Numbered from the stretch's first letter, positions 10,957-22,969 are shown. The stretch is 64,000 nucleotides of DNA from Tremella fuciformis (GCA_032768795.1 CP136490.1:3658001-3722000); one strand, 5' to 3'. Translations and numbers: made by a program. Notes: a model not told the origin generated them from the letters alone.

Positions 10957-13126
10957 TCACAGAAACTCGATACCGACGCCCACGCCGAAACCTCGGGACA
11001 GCCGTTCATTCTTCCGTCCCACCAGGGGCATGGCAAAGTTAATCTCGATGCGGATCGGGTCGAGGCTGGAATTGCCATTAGCCTTTCATTTTGCCCCGGT
11101 TAAATGGAGAGAAAGGGGACGTACCGATACATGAGACCGAGTCCGACGCTGAGGTTCGGTCTGCTGTACATCCTGCCAATGTTCTCGGAGAATGTTCGAT
11201 CTGCCTAGTCAGCTTCCAGCTCTGCGACCGAAGGCTCAGGCGGCTACTGACTCTGGTCGTACCCGACGACTTTGCCGACATTCAAGAATGAATGCAGTCG
11301 GGCCGGCCAATGCTCCTTCTTTGGAATCGGGGTGAATACGGAGAGACCTAGTGCCCACGACAGATCCCCACCCAGCGAGTCGGGGCCGTCACGTCGTCCG
11401 AGGCCTCCGACTTTCCAACCTCTCATCGAATTCGGTCCACCAAGGAATGTCCGGTCCGGAAGGTATGTTGCAGTGGGGTGGCCTGACGCACTGACAAGTG
11501 ATTTCGAGAATAGAGGGAGAAGGAGCGTGGTGAGCGAAGAGATGGAGTAGTTCTCCCCGTCAGCTCGCTTTGCGGGTCGATCGCATGAAAACTCACTATG
11601 CTTGAGCCTGGATACAGGGCTCGCGAGAGCTGTGTCTGGGTAGTCGATTTGAAGAAGTGAGCAAGCTCGGACGAGCCGGGCAGTCCAGAGTATTCCTACT
11701 GATCAGTTCACTGGGACTGACAGCACACTGTCGCTCACATGACTGAGCTTGAGGAAACGCCCGCTCGTACCCAGCCAAGGGTCATCTCGGGTATCTGATG
11801 TCCAGGTATGTATGAGACTGCTCTTGGTGGAGGGATGTGCAAGCTCTCGCACACTTCTCTGTCAGCTCACATTCTGGGCTCGAAAAACCGGGATCACGAT
11901 ACCGAAGCTCCCGGAGATAGTTGAGCGATGTCCCGTTGGATATACTCGTAGGTCAAGTCATGAGTGCCCCAGGGAGCGATGGCCTGCCAGTGAGCCTCAT
12001 GTCTGGAGGGTATTGTTCGACGCACGCTGAGCTTTGCTCGGCCTCCCTGCGCTCGCTCTCGATGGGAGGCGAAGGCCGAGTTGTCTCTGTCCAGAGAAAA
12101 GGCAGAGACTGCGAATGACAGTAGCGGCGAGGCGAGCAAAGGTGTTGAGAGCGAGACCTGAGAGTCAGTCGGGCGCACTTGAACACAGTAGGTAGCGGCA
12201 TACCTGGTACGCCGACTTTGTCTTCGTCCCCAGTGATGCATTACCTTCCAGAGTCTCTCCTCCTCCGAGCGCATTTCTTATACGGGCAGTGATGGTCTGT
12301 CCATGAGCTACTGGGGCCACGTTGGACGAGCACAGCTCACTCCTCCACCTTCCCCGCCGCCCACTTCCGTACCTGCTTTGAGGAACAGCCTTCCCTTCTC
12401 CCGGAGAGCAAGCACCAGCTCGACCTCATCCGCCTCTCCGCCTCTCCGCGGCTCGAGGCGGACTCCACACCGGTCCATATCGTAAATCCCGAATTTCTCG
12501 ATATGCTGGACAAGCGCTTTGGTATTGAGCAGGATCTCGTGCAAGTTTTTAGGCGGCGGCGGCGCGGGGTGCATCCAGCTCGGGAGCCATGACTTTGGTG
12601 GGGAGATGAATGGCGACAAGAGGCCGTTGAGGAACGAGGCGCGGGTGGAGGGCGGTGGGGGCGAGAGGCGAATGGAGGATAGGCGGAGTGGGCGGTCCAT
12701 GTTGTCCATGACGACCGAGCCTACGCGAGCTTGGGCAGCTTCGTACTCTCCGCGGAGCTTGCGCTGGAAGTCGGCCTCATACTCCTCAGCCGTCTGCGGC
12801 GTTAATGTAGCTATTCGTCAGTCTTGCTCTGTTGTTCCAGTTGTACAAGTGCCGGCTCACGTTCTTGGCGTTCGGGGAGGGGAGGAGGCTGGAACGCCCC
12901 CCGAAAGATGGAGCTAGAGCTTGGAGCGTCGAGTGGGGCAGCAGGAGTGTAGTATCTGCTCGACGGTCCCGCAGGCGGGGCAGGCTGAGCATCGCTCGCC
13001 TCCTATACTCGGTTAGGAGTCGGCCACATACTCCGGGAGATTACTCGCCGGCACAACTTCGACATCCACCTCTACCACTTCCACCTTTGGCGGCTGTTGT
13101 TCCGCATTCGGATCTATGCCGGACAT
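10957..13126 (-). CDS. SAM50: Sam50/Tob55 (Omp85 family) mitochondrial outer-membrane beta-barrel insertase
   Basis: The start taken is MSGIDPNAEQQPPKVEVVEV at 13126; an upstream in-frame exon cannot be excluded. An amino-terminal soluble part holds one POTRA-like unit (FGIYDMDRCGVRLEP, VELVLALREKGRLFLKAGTE). It is followed by beta-barrel strands such as LGGGETLEGNASLGTKTKSA, YQVSLSTPLL, SFAVSAFSLDRDNS and GRAKLSVRRT. The carboxyl end reads PIRIEINFAMPLVGRKNE and GFGVGVGIEFL, a typical Omp85 terminus. Sam50 is the core of the SAM complex, which inserts beta-barrel proteins (porin, Tom40) into the mitochondrial outer membrane. Roughly ten introns of 40-55 bases split the gene. It lies head to head with the methyltransferase gene at 13357, which shares the 230-base promoter region. 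Confidence 0.9.
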
Positions 13127-13356
13127 CTCGAGTGCCGAAGACTTCCTCTTGGCATCCGCCACGCCCTGTAGCTATAGTATATTGAGAACGTGAAAGCGAT
13201 TCGGCATTGGAATTTTGGTGTTGGCCGCTACGGTCGCTGGCTATTTACCGGGGCTCCGCGTTGACTTCAAGCCCAGCCAAAAAGTTAGGTTCGACACCTG
13301 CCTTCCTTGGCTTTATGCCACGCAGATAGGCATCCAGGCATAGAGGCCAAGGCGAT

Positions 13357-14459
13357 ATGCCGTCCAAGGCCGACGAGAACCTCCCACCGACCAACGAGGG
13401 GTACGGCACGAAAGAATACTGGTACGTCCGCCAGCTACGAAGGATCTCCGAGCTGACCTGACAGGGAGCAGCGCTACACTGCGTATGCTGAAGAGCTGCG
13501 TCAAAGGTGAATGGATGCTGAGTGGCAGAGAGTCCCCCGGGACGTCCTTCGACTGGTTCCTCTCCCCTGAATATCTCTTGCCGTTCATCGAAGAGCTGTG
13601 TCCGGACCGGACAGCACGGGTGCTCATGCTGGGATGTGGCAACAGCCGGCTGAGCGAAGTCGTCGGTCTCTCCGGGACGAGATGCGCCTGACAGCTGACA
13701 CTCTCAGCTGTACGATGCGGGCTACACAGAGATAGTCAACACAGACGTAAGTCTCCCACGTATGGAGGGGTACAACTGACGACGGGCAGTATTCGAAAGC
13801 CGTCATTGACGATATGAGTGCCCGGCATGCTTCGCGCGACAAGATGAAGTGGGTCGAGATGGACGTCTTGAATCTCGAATTTGAAGACGAGTCGTTCGAC
13901 TTGGTCATTGATAAAGGTTCGTTCTGGCCGGATCTGCAAAGCGTACAGTTGAGCTGATACGCAGGGACCATGGAGTAAGCTCAACGGCGAAGCAAGGCGA
14001 GAGACGAGCTGACGACAGTGCAATGTTGACGACCAAAGGGGATCCATGGGTATGTCCTTTTGAGCTTCATGCGATGCATGAGCACAAACTGACAAGCAGA
14101 ACCCGCCTGAGAAAGACGTTGAGGCTTGTACGAGGGAAATCGACGAGGCAGTCAGGTAAAGCTCTGCCTGATATCCGGTAGCAGGACTGAGCTAGCAGAG
14201 TACTCAAGCGTCGCAGAACGTCCAGATTCCTCTAGTGTGTCAGAGAAGTCGTTGGCGCAGATCCCACTGACAACTTAGCTTCACATTCGGTCAACCTCAC
14301 TTTCGGAAACGGTACCTCACCGCCACCTATTCGGGGGAAGTGAGACTGACGGACAGATACATGCAGGGCAGAGCGGGCTGGACACTATCACATCGCGAGA
14401 TCGGGCCAAAAGAAGGCTTTGCATACTTTCTATACGTCCTCGAGTATGCAGGTGAATGA
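13357..14459 (+). CDS. Class I SAM-dependent methyltransferase (EEF1AKMT4/ECE2-N-terminal-like)
   Basis: It starts MPSKADENLPPTNEGYGTKE at 13357, followed by YW/EQRYTA and, after a 46-base intron, ESPGTSFDWFLSPEYLLPFI. The SAM-binding loop is RVLMLGCGNSRLSEV. Then come YDAGYTEIVNTDYSKAVIDD, MKWVEMDVLNLEFEDESFDL, VIDKGTMDAMLTTKGDPWNP (characteristic of this subfamily), FTFGQPHFRKRYM and a carboxyl AGWTLSHREI ending EYAGE (TGA 14457-14459). Nine or so introns of 40-60 bases interrupt it. Relatives methylate lysines of elongation factor 1A, so a cytosolic protein methyltransferase is likely, though the substrate is inferred. The expected VLKPGG motif is replaced by VLKRRRTSRFLY. Confidence 0.88.
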
Positions 14460-14607
14460 CCGATCAACGGCCTTTTTCGAGAATCGACTTGGGATGCGGC
14501 ATGAAAGGAGGTACAGTGATGATGTCACAGAATGGAAGGCAGTGCGGTGTGTACAATGCGGCGGAGAAGAAGAAGTACAACGTACAAGAATGTCGGGGTT
14601 GATGGGC

Positions 14608-15666
14608 TTACAGCGCCTCCCACTCGCTCGTTTCGCTTCGCCACCCAGACTCTTCGCCATCGCTGAGGCTCACAACGCTCCGAGGGCCTCTACTGATGGG
14701 TCTCCTCGTCGAAGACGAAAGTCTGTGCGGCGAAGGCACGTTGGCGCCGACGTAGCTCATGCCGACCGCCTCAGGTCCGACCTCGCCGCCCCTCATGACT
14801 TCTCTGGGAAGTCGCGAGGGGGATGCTGCCCGCGAGATGGATGGCGAATAGGACTCGGCGTCGACGTATGACGACATGGTTTCGGGCAGCGAGATCACGT
14901 CTTCCTCTCGGGCGGAGTGGAGGTCGGCTGGGACGAGGGTCTGACTGAGCGACGGGAGGCCGATGAACGGCACCTCTGGCGAGCTTGCTTGGGACAGCGA
15001 TAAGAAGGAGAAGGTGGTCGATGCTGGTACATGGCCTTCGGGCTGGCCGGGAAGTTGGAGCGTGACCGGCGTCTGGTCAGGCGGGGCATGGATGTCCGGG
15101 GCCATCTGCAAGCCCGCGAGCGACGCCATGGGCGGTGGCGTCAGACTGGCAGGTATGGGGGGAGGTTTGGCCGGCGACAGGGGTCTGGGCGTATGATAGT
15201 CGAAGATGACCCGGCGAACTTCCTGGTCAACTGCAGAAGTATCGACTAGTGCGTGGGAGTCTTTCCGGACTCGCGGCTCTCTTGCTGGTACTCGGTCCCA
15301 GCTATCTTGCTCTCGTGGGACTCGGACTGCGTAATCGTTGAGCAGAGGCTGACGCAGCTCGTACTCTTCCTGCGAGGAGACGGACGGTCGGCTCCGCCGA
15401 CGCAGAGTTGTCGGATGATGATCCGCACGGGCCGTCGACCTGCCTGCGGAGGCCACGGGAACCGCGACGGGTTCGTAAGTGTCTCGGTGGTGATGGACGA
15501 GCTGAGCAAGGTACGCCTCGAGCAGAGGGGCAAGATGAGGGTCGTAGACAAACTTTGACTTAGTTGAGGTCCTCAACAAGCGTAAGCTTACCTTCTTGAA
15601 CGCAATGCCTGACCCGATGAGAGCGAGGGTGCCGCCAATGATGATCGGTACGGGGTGCAGCGGCAT
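14608..15666 (-). CDS. Unknown protein with an amino-terminal membrane anchor
   Basis: An open frame of 352 codons starts MPLHPVPIIIGGTLALIGSG at 15666 and ends ETSEWEAL with TAA/TGA at 14608. The first 25 residues contain one hydrophobic helix. A 39-base in-frame piece (GTAAGC...CAAAG, about 15553-15591) may be an intron, which would join IAFKK directly to FVYDPHLAPLLEAYLAQLVH. The rest is rich in Pro, Ser and charged residues with no recognised domain. This suggests a tail exposed to the cytosol and anchored at its amino end. I do not recognise the family. It converges on the methyltransferase gene with about 150 bases between the stops. Confidence 0.55.
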   Translation of the reverse strand: MPLHPVPIIIGGTLALIGSGIAFKKVSLRLLRTSTKSKFVYDPHLAPLLEAYLAQLVHHHRDTYEPVAVPVASAGRSTARADHHPTTLRRRSRPSVSSQEEYELRQPLLNDYAVRVPREQDSWDRVPAREPRVRKDSHALVDTSAVDQEVRRVIFDYHTPRPLSPAKPPPIPASLTPPPMASLAGLQMAPDIHAPPDQTPVTLQLPGQPEGHVPASTTFSFLSLSQASSPEVPFIGLPSLSQTLVPADLHSAREEDVISLPETMSSYVDAESYSPSISRAASPSRLPREVMRGGEVGPEAVGMSYVGANVPSPHRLSSSTRRPISRGPRSVVSLSDGEESGWRSETSEWEAL

Positions 15667-18449
15667 GATGGCGAATGCTACAGAGCTCTTTCACCCAGTA
15701 TCGGACACTTCACTAAGGATCACTGATCGTTGGGACGATTGCTTCTTTCCTGGTCGTCTGATGATTGTACAGGCGGGAAGGACGGTGGCGACAAAGCAAG
15801 TTCGGGTGCTCAAAGGAATCTCCCTCGTCGCGAGATGATCCTTTGATCTTGATTCGAATGAGATATTGCTACAGAGGTGATGATGGAGACGACAATGTAC
15901 AACAATTTTGCTTCTGGCCTCGCTGCTGATCGGCTGACCCGATAAGGCGTGCTCTTGAAGAAACTCAAAAATTGTCGACGACGCTGCAGCCTGACAGCTG
16001 CTGCCTGGCTGATGGCCAGTGGCAAAAAGAAACGAGAGATGTCCCGAACCAGTCGCTGCTAGTGCGGCACTCGGACCCCGAGTCTGACGGCGAGCACCGG
16101 TCATTTGACATCCACGCGAGTGTCGCGTGACCATGATGTCGACTGGTGGACTGCGTAGGAGTGTGAGGACGCCACCATGATGCATTCGAACGCGGTAGTA
16201 CGACAATGCTGAGACTGTTGCTCGGTACGGCCAGCAGCCAAGTTAGACTGGCGTGACGGTGATAACCTCTGGACGGCGGCGGTGACGATCCCCTCTCTCT
16301 CCTGCTTCCCTCACCCCCTGAGCTGACCCTGCTGCCTCGCTCTTCCAGAAGCCGAGCCAGGCAGGTAGTATCAGCCTCTCGGACATCCGGAGAGGCTTTG
16401 CAGGAGGGCCGGCTCGCGGCTCGGCTGTGCGGCTCTTTCAGACTCAGAGCAAGAAACAAGCCATGTTCGTCGTCGTCGATCTTGATCCTGCGCCCGATGC
16501 CGATGATTACGGCTTCTTTAGGTAGGCACATAGCCGCCACACCATCTCCCCCTCTCCAGACTTGGAGGGCATTTTGGCGGCAGGGGTAAAGAGTGGGCGA
16601 GGGCAGCAGAGAGTGAGTCACCGCTGCTGCGGTCCTGCGCTTTGCCCAACCGGGCAAATCTCAAGGCTGAATACGCCTCAAGCCTCTTGCCCGCGTCTGC
16701 CCCGTTTTTACCCTTCCCTGAAAAATCCCAAGGAGAAGCGTCGGGCCTGGAGCTTTTTTGCCCAAGAAGGCATTGGTAGAGGCACGGAGAAGGGCTGCTC
16801 AGCTGAAGATGCGCAGCCCAGCCTCTTGCCTCATGCCATCTGCATCTCCCTTCACCTTGCCCCCGCCGTCTCTAGCTTCGGTACTCGGAAGTTCGGAAGG
16901 CACCCATGCCCATTGCCCGGGGGCGAACTAGGCTTTTTCCTGCAGAGGCAGGCAAGGCGGGCCTCTGCCCTCGACGGAGGCTTATTGGGCGATAGCGACC
17001 AAGCAGGAGCAACTAGAGCTACTCGTCACGGCGTCGCTCGCTCGCTCGCTGGCTCTGGTCGGGGACAGAGACAAGTTGGGTATTCGCAACGTGTGTCTCG
17101 GCGTCATTCCGTCCTCGCTTCCCCACTCTGCTTGTTTGTCCTCCCTCGCTCGACTTTCATACGTGCTCGACGCCGACGACGTTTTAGCGACCTCGAGTCT
17201 GGCCCTCGTCGACAGGTATACGGCATTCCGAGCGGCGACGGCTTTCGGCAGGCAATCTCAAGGTTACAAGCGACGCGAATAGTGCAGCCTGCCTTTTGAG
17301 CTTGGTCAACGAGGCGACCTTGACGCTACGCCCCCGCCCCTCTGCTTGTCAATCGCTGCACGACGCTACGCTGCCGGACGAGGGAGGGCGGCATTGAGTT
17401 TCAGAGGCGAAAGGATACTCGCCCCTCTCAAGACGTCTGGAACAGCAAAGATAGAGAGGGCGAGACGAGCCCCTCTGACCGGTGACTCGCTACCAGTGTC
17501 TCGGAAACGTGTCTGGGGTCGGCACTAGAGACCACGAGGAGGGGAGAAAGAGTGCGCAAACAGAGACACAGATACATATCGGTCACGAGGTGGGTTACTA
17601 CTCCCTCGCTTGCTTTGCTTGTCCCCCCTTCCTTCCCTCCCTCCTCCCTTCACCTCATCAGCATCTGCTTGTATCTGTCTGTCGGGCGGATCATCGTCTG
17701 TCGTCATCATCTTCCTTCTTCCTTCTTCACACCTTCGTCTCCCCCCTCCTCTCTCCTCTCTCCTCGCCTCCCCCTCCCCACTCTCATGACGCTACACCTT
17801 CCTCACCCTCTTCTCGCGCACTTTGGCCTTCCTCCCCCGCTCGGCCTTCTTCCCTTATCTCTTGTTCTAGAACTCGACTCACGCGTCGCAGAGTGACACA
17901 ACTGTGGCCGAGGAAAGCGGGCGACCCTCCACAATCAACTCCGCCCAGCTGTGCACACACAAAGGACCATCTCCGTCTCGTCCGTCGTCACGTTCCACCT
18001 TGCCCCTCGCTCGCGCGCGCATCGGCACAGCACAGCGTCTGGCCTGCCGACCCAGCCGCGCGCACGGCGCCCAGCGTAGCCTACGGCTTCGCCACCCCCT
18101 CTCGCGCCAAACACTCGGGGCCAGCTGCGACGAAACGGGACGGCCTCTTCAGACGAGTCCAGTCTCGTCGTCGGACGGACCTTGAAGGGACTACCTGGGG
18201 TCTTGCGTTCTTTCCTCGCACGTCTTTTGTGAAGGCGCCCCCGAGCGCTTCACCTGCCCATAAGCCCGGTCGACTGATCTGGCCCTCCCTCGACCCCTTG
18301 CTCGCGAGACACCCCACGTCTCATACATCACAGCCCCTCGCAACCCCCCAGCCCCTCGCCGCCCGATCTCCCACATTCCCAACCAACATCTTCCCATCGT
18401 TATCGGTTTACCCCTGACCCAAGGCATTCCCGTCGTTCACGCACTTGGC
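15667..18449 (+). promoter_or_regulatory. Long upstream/leader region of the homeodomain gene
   Basis: These 2.8 kb separate an unknown minus-strand gene from the homeodomain start. Long open frames occur (for example 16562-17299, 17482-18417 and, on the minus strand, 15965-16657). They are low in complexity, overlap on both strands and show no family motif, so I treat them as chance frames in GC-rich DNA. From about 17600 to 17790 the plus strand is strongly pyrimidine-rich, as often seen near fungal transcript starts. TTGCCC occurs repeatedly at 16640-16920, once as the inverted repeat TTTGCCCAACCGGGCAAA. A long 5' leader with upstream ATGs is likely, as is common for regulators. Confidence 0.5.
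16641..16658. promoter_or_regulatory. Inverted repeat TTTGCCC-N4-GGGCAAA, candidate operator
   Basis: The 7-base arms are perfectly complementary around a 4-base spacer. Further TTGCCC/GGGCAA words lie at about 16685, 16758, 16857 and 16912. A clustered motif upstream of a regulator gene suggests a binding site for a dimeric factor, but this is inference only. Confidence 0.35.
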
Positions 18450-21135
18450 ATGTCTGCCATTCCCGATTCCCTCTTTGGGGTCGGCATGCCGGTCAACGGC
18501 ATGTATGCGCAGAACAACGTCTCGATTCCTACGGCATCCGCAGATCCCGTGAGCAATGGTCCAGACGCTAACCATGGCGAGCCGAACTTCTCGCAACTCG
18601 GAGACGGTCTGCGCCTCCCAGTCTCACATGCGCCGCCGCATCTTGGCGCTAGTGTTCCCGTTCACTCGCTAGACCTGTCTCAACTCTCCTCGCCGCCTGG
18701 CTCGACCCCCGTCATGGCCCCTCAACATACTCCCGTCAACCTCGAGCCATTCTTCTCACCCTCAAATACATCCGCCGTCCCGTCTCCGTTTGCGCTTTCT
18801 CAGCAACCACTGCAACAACAGCCTACACCATTGCCGCAACCATTCCCTAGTCCGCACCTTGTCCTTCCCGCAGGGTTCCATGTCGATCCCGCCGCAGCAT
18901 CCCCCGTACCTCAACTCCTCAACAGCCAGTCACAGCCGCCAATACGTTTGCCTTACCAGCAAAACATTCCTGCAGGCTTCCCCCAAGCTGGTCCGTCGTA
19001 TTCTGTTCCTTTCGCAACACCCCAAGATTATCACTTTGGAGCTGGCGTGCCCCCCCTCATCGGCCAGAGGGCCTTCTCGGACGAGTGGCCCATCGAGTGG
19101 GACGACGAGGGCGATCAATTGGACAACAGACCAGACTTGTACCCTGGAATGGAGATGAGCTTGGTTGGTTTTCCTACAGTCCCCCCTCCCCTCTCCTCCC
19201 CAGCAACTGTCATCGTCACGCCCGTGACCTCACCAGAAGCAACAGTCCCTGCTCCAAGTCCATTGAGGAAGAGAACAAGTATTGACAAGCCCAAGGTCAA
19301 ACATCGTAGGCGGACTACGCCAGAACAGCTGCGCATTCTGGAAGCCGAGTTCGACCGAAATAACAAGCCAGACAATAGCAAGCGCGAAGAGCTGGCAGCC
19401 ATGCTAGGCATGACGAAGCGGAACGTGCAGGTCTGGTTTCAGAACAGGTACGCACGGGCGGAGACACCATGTCCGGGTGGAAGCGCTGATGGCCAGACGG
19501 GCAAAGATGAAGAATCTCAACTTGAAGAAAGAGCAGGCACAAGAAGACGCACGGAAGGAGGCGATCCGTTCAAGTGTCATGATGGAAGGACCTTCGATGC
19601 CCCAGATGCCGCATCATCTCTCGATGCCTCCGCCACCCCATCCGACAATTGCCATTCCACCCGTCCCCATGGGGTTTCCCCCTTCCCAGTCTTTCGAATC
19701 GCCACCTGTTTTCCCTTCTCCGCAACAACCGCTACATTTCCCAGCGTCCGCCGGCGTGCTGGGGGCTCCGATGACATCACTTTTGCCGCCAGTCCAAGGA
19801 GTCAACATGGGCAGGCGTGTGTCGCTGGCTAACGGCGAAGCCGCTCGAATCGGGCAGTGGGCTCAAAAACGTGCTCTCGAGCAGCAACAGGGAATCCCAC
19901 CGTCGTACGGCCGCACATTCCGCACACCCGTCATGAGCCAGGCCAATGCGGCGAGACGCGGAAGCATTCCGTACCCATCTCCGAGTCAGTCGTCTGGCAA
20001 CCCTTTGTCGCCGCGCATGTCGCCTAGCGTCCGCCCGATGCCTTCCGCCCTTCACCTGACAGCCATGAGCAACAGCGCGCGAAGATCTTCGGTGCCACAC
20101 ACCAGGCTGCTCTCGTCTGCACCCTTCACTCCGCCTCGTAATGGCGCCGGCGCGCGCGAGCTCTCGCTGAGCCAGATCAAAGATGCTGAAAGCGAGAACG
20201 ACTCGGCTATTGACCTCGGCGACTCGTATCTCAGCACGACGTTCATCACGCCACAGAATGGAACGTACAACATGCCGCCTCCGGGTGTGCCCCTAAATGG
20301 GCCCAGCTGTTTGACCGGCGGCGACGATTTTGTTGGGACAGGGCCGAACCCGGCTTTCACGTTTGGCCAGCCGGCTCCCTTATCCGAACAAGAAGCCGCA
20401 CGATTCCAGCAAATCTACATGTCAATGTCACAACGCGGGCGTGGGGCCAGTGTTGGAAGCGCCAACACCTTCAATACCGAGTCGGCCGAAGATGCTGGCA
20501 GCGATCTGGCAGCGGACCTGGGACAATTCCTGCCTGAAGACTTCGAGGCGGAAGTCCGGCGCATGTCGGGGTGGGTTGAATGGATCAATGATCAAGATGA
20601 CAAGCTCATCAATAGACCAACCGAAGTCACCGACAACCTGCAGCGCCTAGGTATCAACATGAACTCCACGCCGGCCGCTCAACCAATCCGTCCTTCGCCC
20701 CTGGGATCCGGTTTCACGCCCGATTCGATGGGCGACCCCGGCGGCCATCAGACTCCTTCGTTCAACTTGACCGATGCATCCCCCCTGTCCATGTCAGTTT
20801 CGTCGTCCTCGCAAGGTCCCAGTCCTCAACTTGCGATGACACAATCACACGCCACACCGATGACAATGCTCTCAATGCCGCCGTCCTCTGGTCAAGCACC
20901 GCTGCAACACGCGCACAGCTTCCCGGAGACGCCGAACGAGTACACATACATCAATGGTGCTGGGTTGATGGGGCTACAAAGCCTGGGGTACGGCCGTGAA
21001 CCCGTCATGCTTGCAAATGGCGGTCGTTCTCATTCCGACCCAGTCGTACACGGTTCAGATGGGAGCGACGATGCCGAGAAGGCATTCTTCCTCCCTGCCT
21101 CTGGCAACGTCGACTCGGTCTTCGTTACCGTCTAA
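18450..21135 (+). CDS. Homeodomain transcription factor
   Basis: Two exons (18450-19447 and 19497-21135) join to 878 codons. The protein starts MSAIPDSLFGVGMPVNGMYA. The homeodomain lies near residues 285-345: KHRRRTTPEQLRILEAEFDR, NNKPDNSKREELAAMLGMTK and RNVQVWFQNRRAKMKN, including WFQNRRAK of recognition helix 3. The single 49-base intron falls inside that motif (QN/RRAK), a position often conserved in basidiomycete homeobox genes. The rest is Pro/Ser/Gln-rich and disordered, with a long carboxyl region. It should be a nuclear DNA-binding regulator; basidiomycete relatives include the Hob-type proteins, but I cannot assign an orthologue. The unusually long upstream region suggests complex regulation. 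Confidence 0.93.
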
Positions 21136-21532
21136 GCTTCGACCATCTGGTGGAATCCTTGTGTTCAGGACAATCACTCGCTGTAAGATATTCATCACCC
21201 TCAGCTCACGCGCCGGACATTTATCCGGTCGTTCATCAATCATCGCAACATCATCTTATACAGTAACGTCTCTTGGGCTCTTTGTGCAGATCGATAGCCA
21301 TCTCCCTCCCTATCAAACGATCTTGTAGATGCGGTACCCTGTTGTGATGCATAGTCCAGACCTGCGCTTGTACTTTTGCTGCTGTTCAATCGCGAGTTAC
21401 GTAAAGGTCTGTCCTGTTTGGACCCTGAATCTGGGCCCCATGCAAGCCAGCCTCGAACGAGCTCTGCCCTTGCTCTCACTCTCTCCCTCTTCCTCAGCTC
21501 CTCTCACTTCTTTGAGCGTTAATAGGGGTACG
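21136..21532. other. Intergenic region between homeodomain gene and ERG26
   Basis: This 397-base stretch holds the homeodomain 3' end and the ERG26 promoter. No gene is seen. A pyrimidine-rich tract (TCACTCTCTCCCTCTTCC, about 21476) lies shortly before the ERG26 ATG. Confidence 0.5.
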
Positions 21533-22969
21533 ATGGTGTCGACACGGAGATCAGTAGCGGCCAGCGCGGCATCAGCACCGACCAAGGCGACCGGCGAGTC
21601 GTACTTGGTCATTGGAGGCTGTGGCTTTCTCGGAAGATACATCGTGGAGCAGCTGCTGGAAAGGGGGGAGACCAACGTATCAGTCTTTGACCTTGTTCAG
21701 AGGCACTTCGACTCGTGAGTGCCCGCAGCCAGGCGATACATTCTCGCTAGGACTGAAGCTAACGTGCAGGAATGTAACGTTCATCATCGGGGACATCTCC
21801 AAGCCAGAGGATGTGTCCAATGCGCTCAAAAAGGTACGACTTCTCTTGTCGTGGAACGACCTCGAGCTGATGAACAGTCGGGCGCGACGGCCGTGTTCCA
21901 CACCGCCTCTCCCGCTCACGGCCTCGGTGCCCCCGTATACGAGCTCGTCAATGTCACTGGGACCAGGAATGTCATCGATGCGTGCTTCGACCATGGTGTC
22001 AAGAAGCTCGTGTATACCTCGTCTGGCGGTGTCATCTACAACGGCAAGCTCGACATCATCACGGCCGACGAGCGCGTCGGCTACCCCGACGTCCCGCTGG
22101 ACGCGTACAATCGCACCAAGGTCGAGGCGGAGAAGATGTGTCTCGCAGCCAACGGCGACGAGCTCAAGACGTGCTCCATCCGCCCCGTCGGCATCTTTGG
22201 CCCAGGCGATCGACAGATGATCCAGGGCTTCTACGGTGTGGTCAAGAACAAACAGACGCGCATGCAGCTGGGGTACAATGACAACCTCAACGAATTCACC
22301 TACGTCGCCAACGCCGCGCACGCTCACCTGCTCGCCATGGACAAGCTCGAATCCACCTACCCGTTCGCCAACTTCCGCGATCCGATCGCCTCGATCGACC
22401 TGTCTCTCGGCAGCCACCGCGTGCCCACGTCCGACGCGCGGCCCCTCGGCCCCAACACGCACGCGGATGAAGGAGAGCTGCTCGCTGCCCGACGATTCGA
22501 GTCGGGCGAACAGGACGACAATGATCTCCGCCCCGTCCTGCGCAACAAGATGGACCAATTCTCGCGCGAGGCCAACGAGGAGGACGAGGGCAGTATGGCC
22601 ATCGCAGGCCAGTCGTTCTTCGTCACCAACGGCGAGCCGACCTACTTCTGGGACTTTGCCCGGACAGTCTGGAGCCAGCTCGGCGCCGACGTCACCCCCC
22701 GCGTATGGGTCATCCCCGCTGCCATCGGTCTCATCCTCGCTACTCTCGCCGAGATATTCAGCAAGCTCATGGGCCGCGAGCCTGGCTTCACCAGGTTCAG
22801 AGTCGCCATCGCCACTCAGAACCGGTATTACGATATCGAGCGTGCCAGGCGGTTGCTGGGGTACGAGCCGATTGTCGGGCTCGACGAGGGGATGCGCCGC
22901 TGGACGGACTGGTACAAGGGCGAACTGGCCAAGCAGGGCGCCGCTGGTGAGACGGAGAAGACAAAATGA
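21533..22969 (+). CDS. ERG26: Sterol-4-alpha-carboxylate 3-dehydrogenase (decarboxylating)
   Basis: It starts MVSTRRSVAASAASAPTKAT at 21533 and stops at 22967-22969, with two introns near 21717 and 21832. Motifs are YLVIGGCGFLGRYIVEQLLE (GxxGxxG NAD-binding loop), FHTASPAHG, VYELVNVTGTRNVIDACF, KLVYTSSGGVIYNG (active Ser region), DAYNRTKVEAEKM (YxxxK), CSIRPVGIFGPGDRQMIQGF, FTYVANAAHAHLLAMDKLE and FFVTNGEPTYFWDFARTVWS. The enzyme removes the C4 carboxyl group during sterol C4 demethylation in the ER, within the Erg25-Erg26-Erg27 complex of the ergosterol pathway. A stretch of about 65 charged residues (from RDPIASIDLSL to DEGSMAIAGQ) sits between the usual HLLAADKL and FFITNGEP blocks and appears longer than in most relatives. 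Confidence 0.92.

Noticed and set aside
13497..13532. A 22-base ultra-short intron (GTGAATGG...GGCAG) in the methyltransferase gene
   Set aside because: An alternative donor (GTATGC) upstream gives a normal 46-base intron with a CTGAG branch-like site. It joins RYTA to ESPGTSFDWF, which fits the family better.
15965..16657. Minus-strand 230-codon frame
   Set aside because: Apart from a short stretch near MCLPKEAVIIGIGRR it is Ser/Arg/Pro-biased and shows no domain or exon chain; not credited as a gene.
16562..18417. Long plus-strand open frames (245 and 311 codons) upstream of the homeodomain gene
   Set aside because: They are low in complexity, overlap frames on the other strand, lack any known motif and fall in a pyrimidine-rich leader region; chance frames in GC-rich DNA are more likely.
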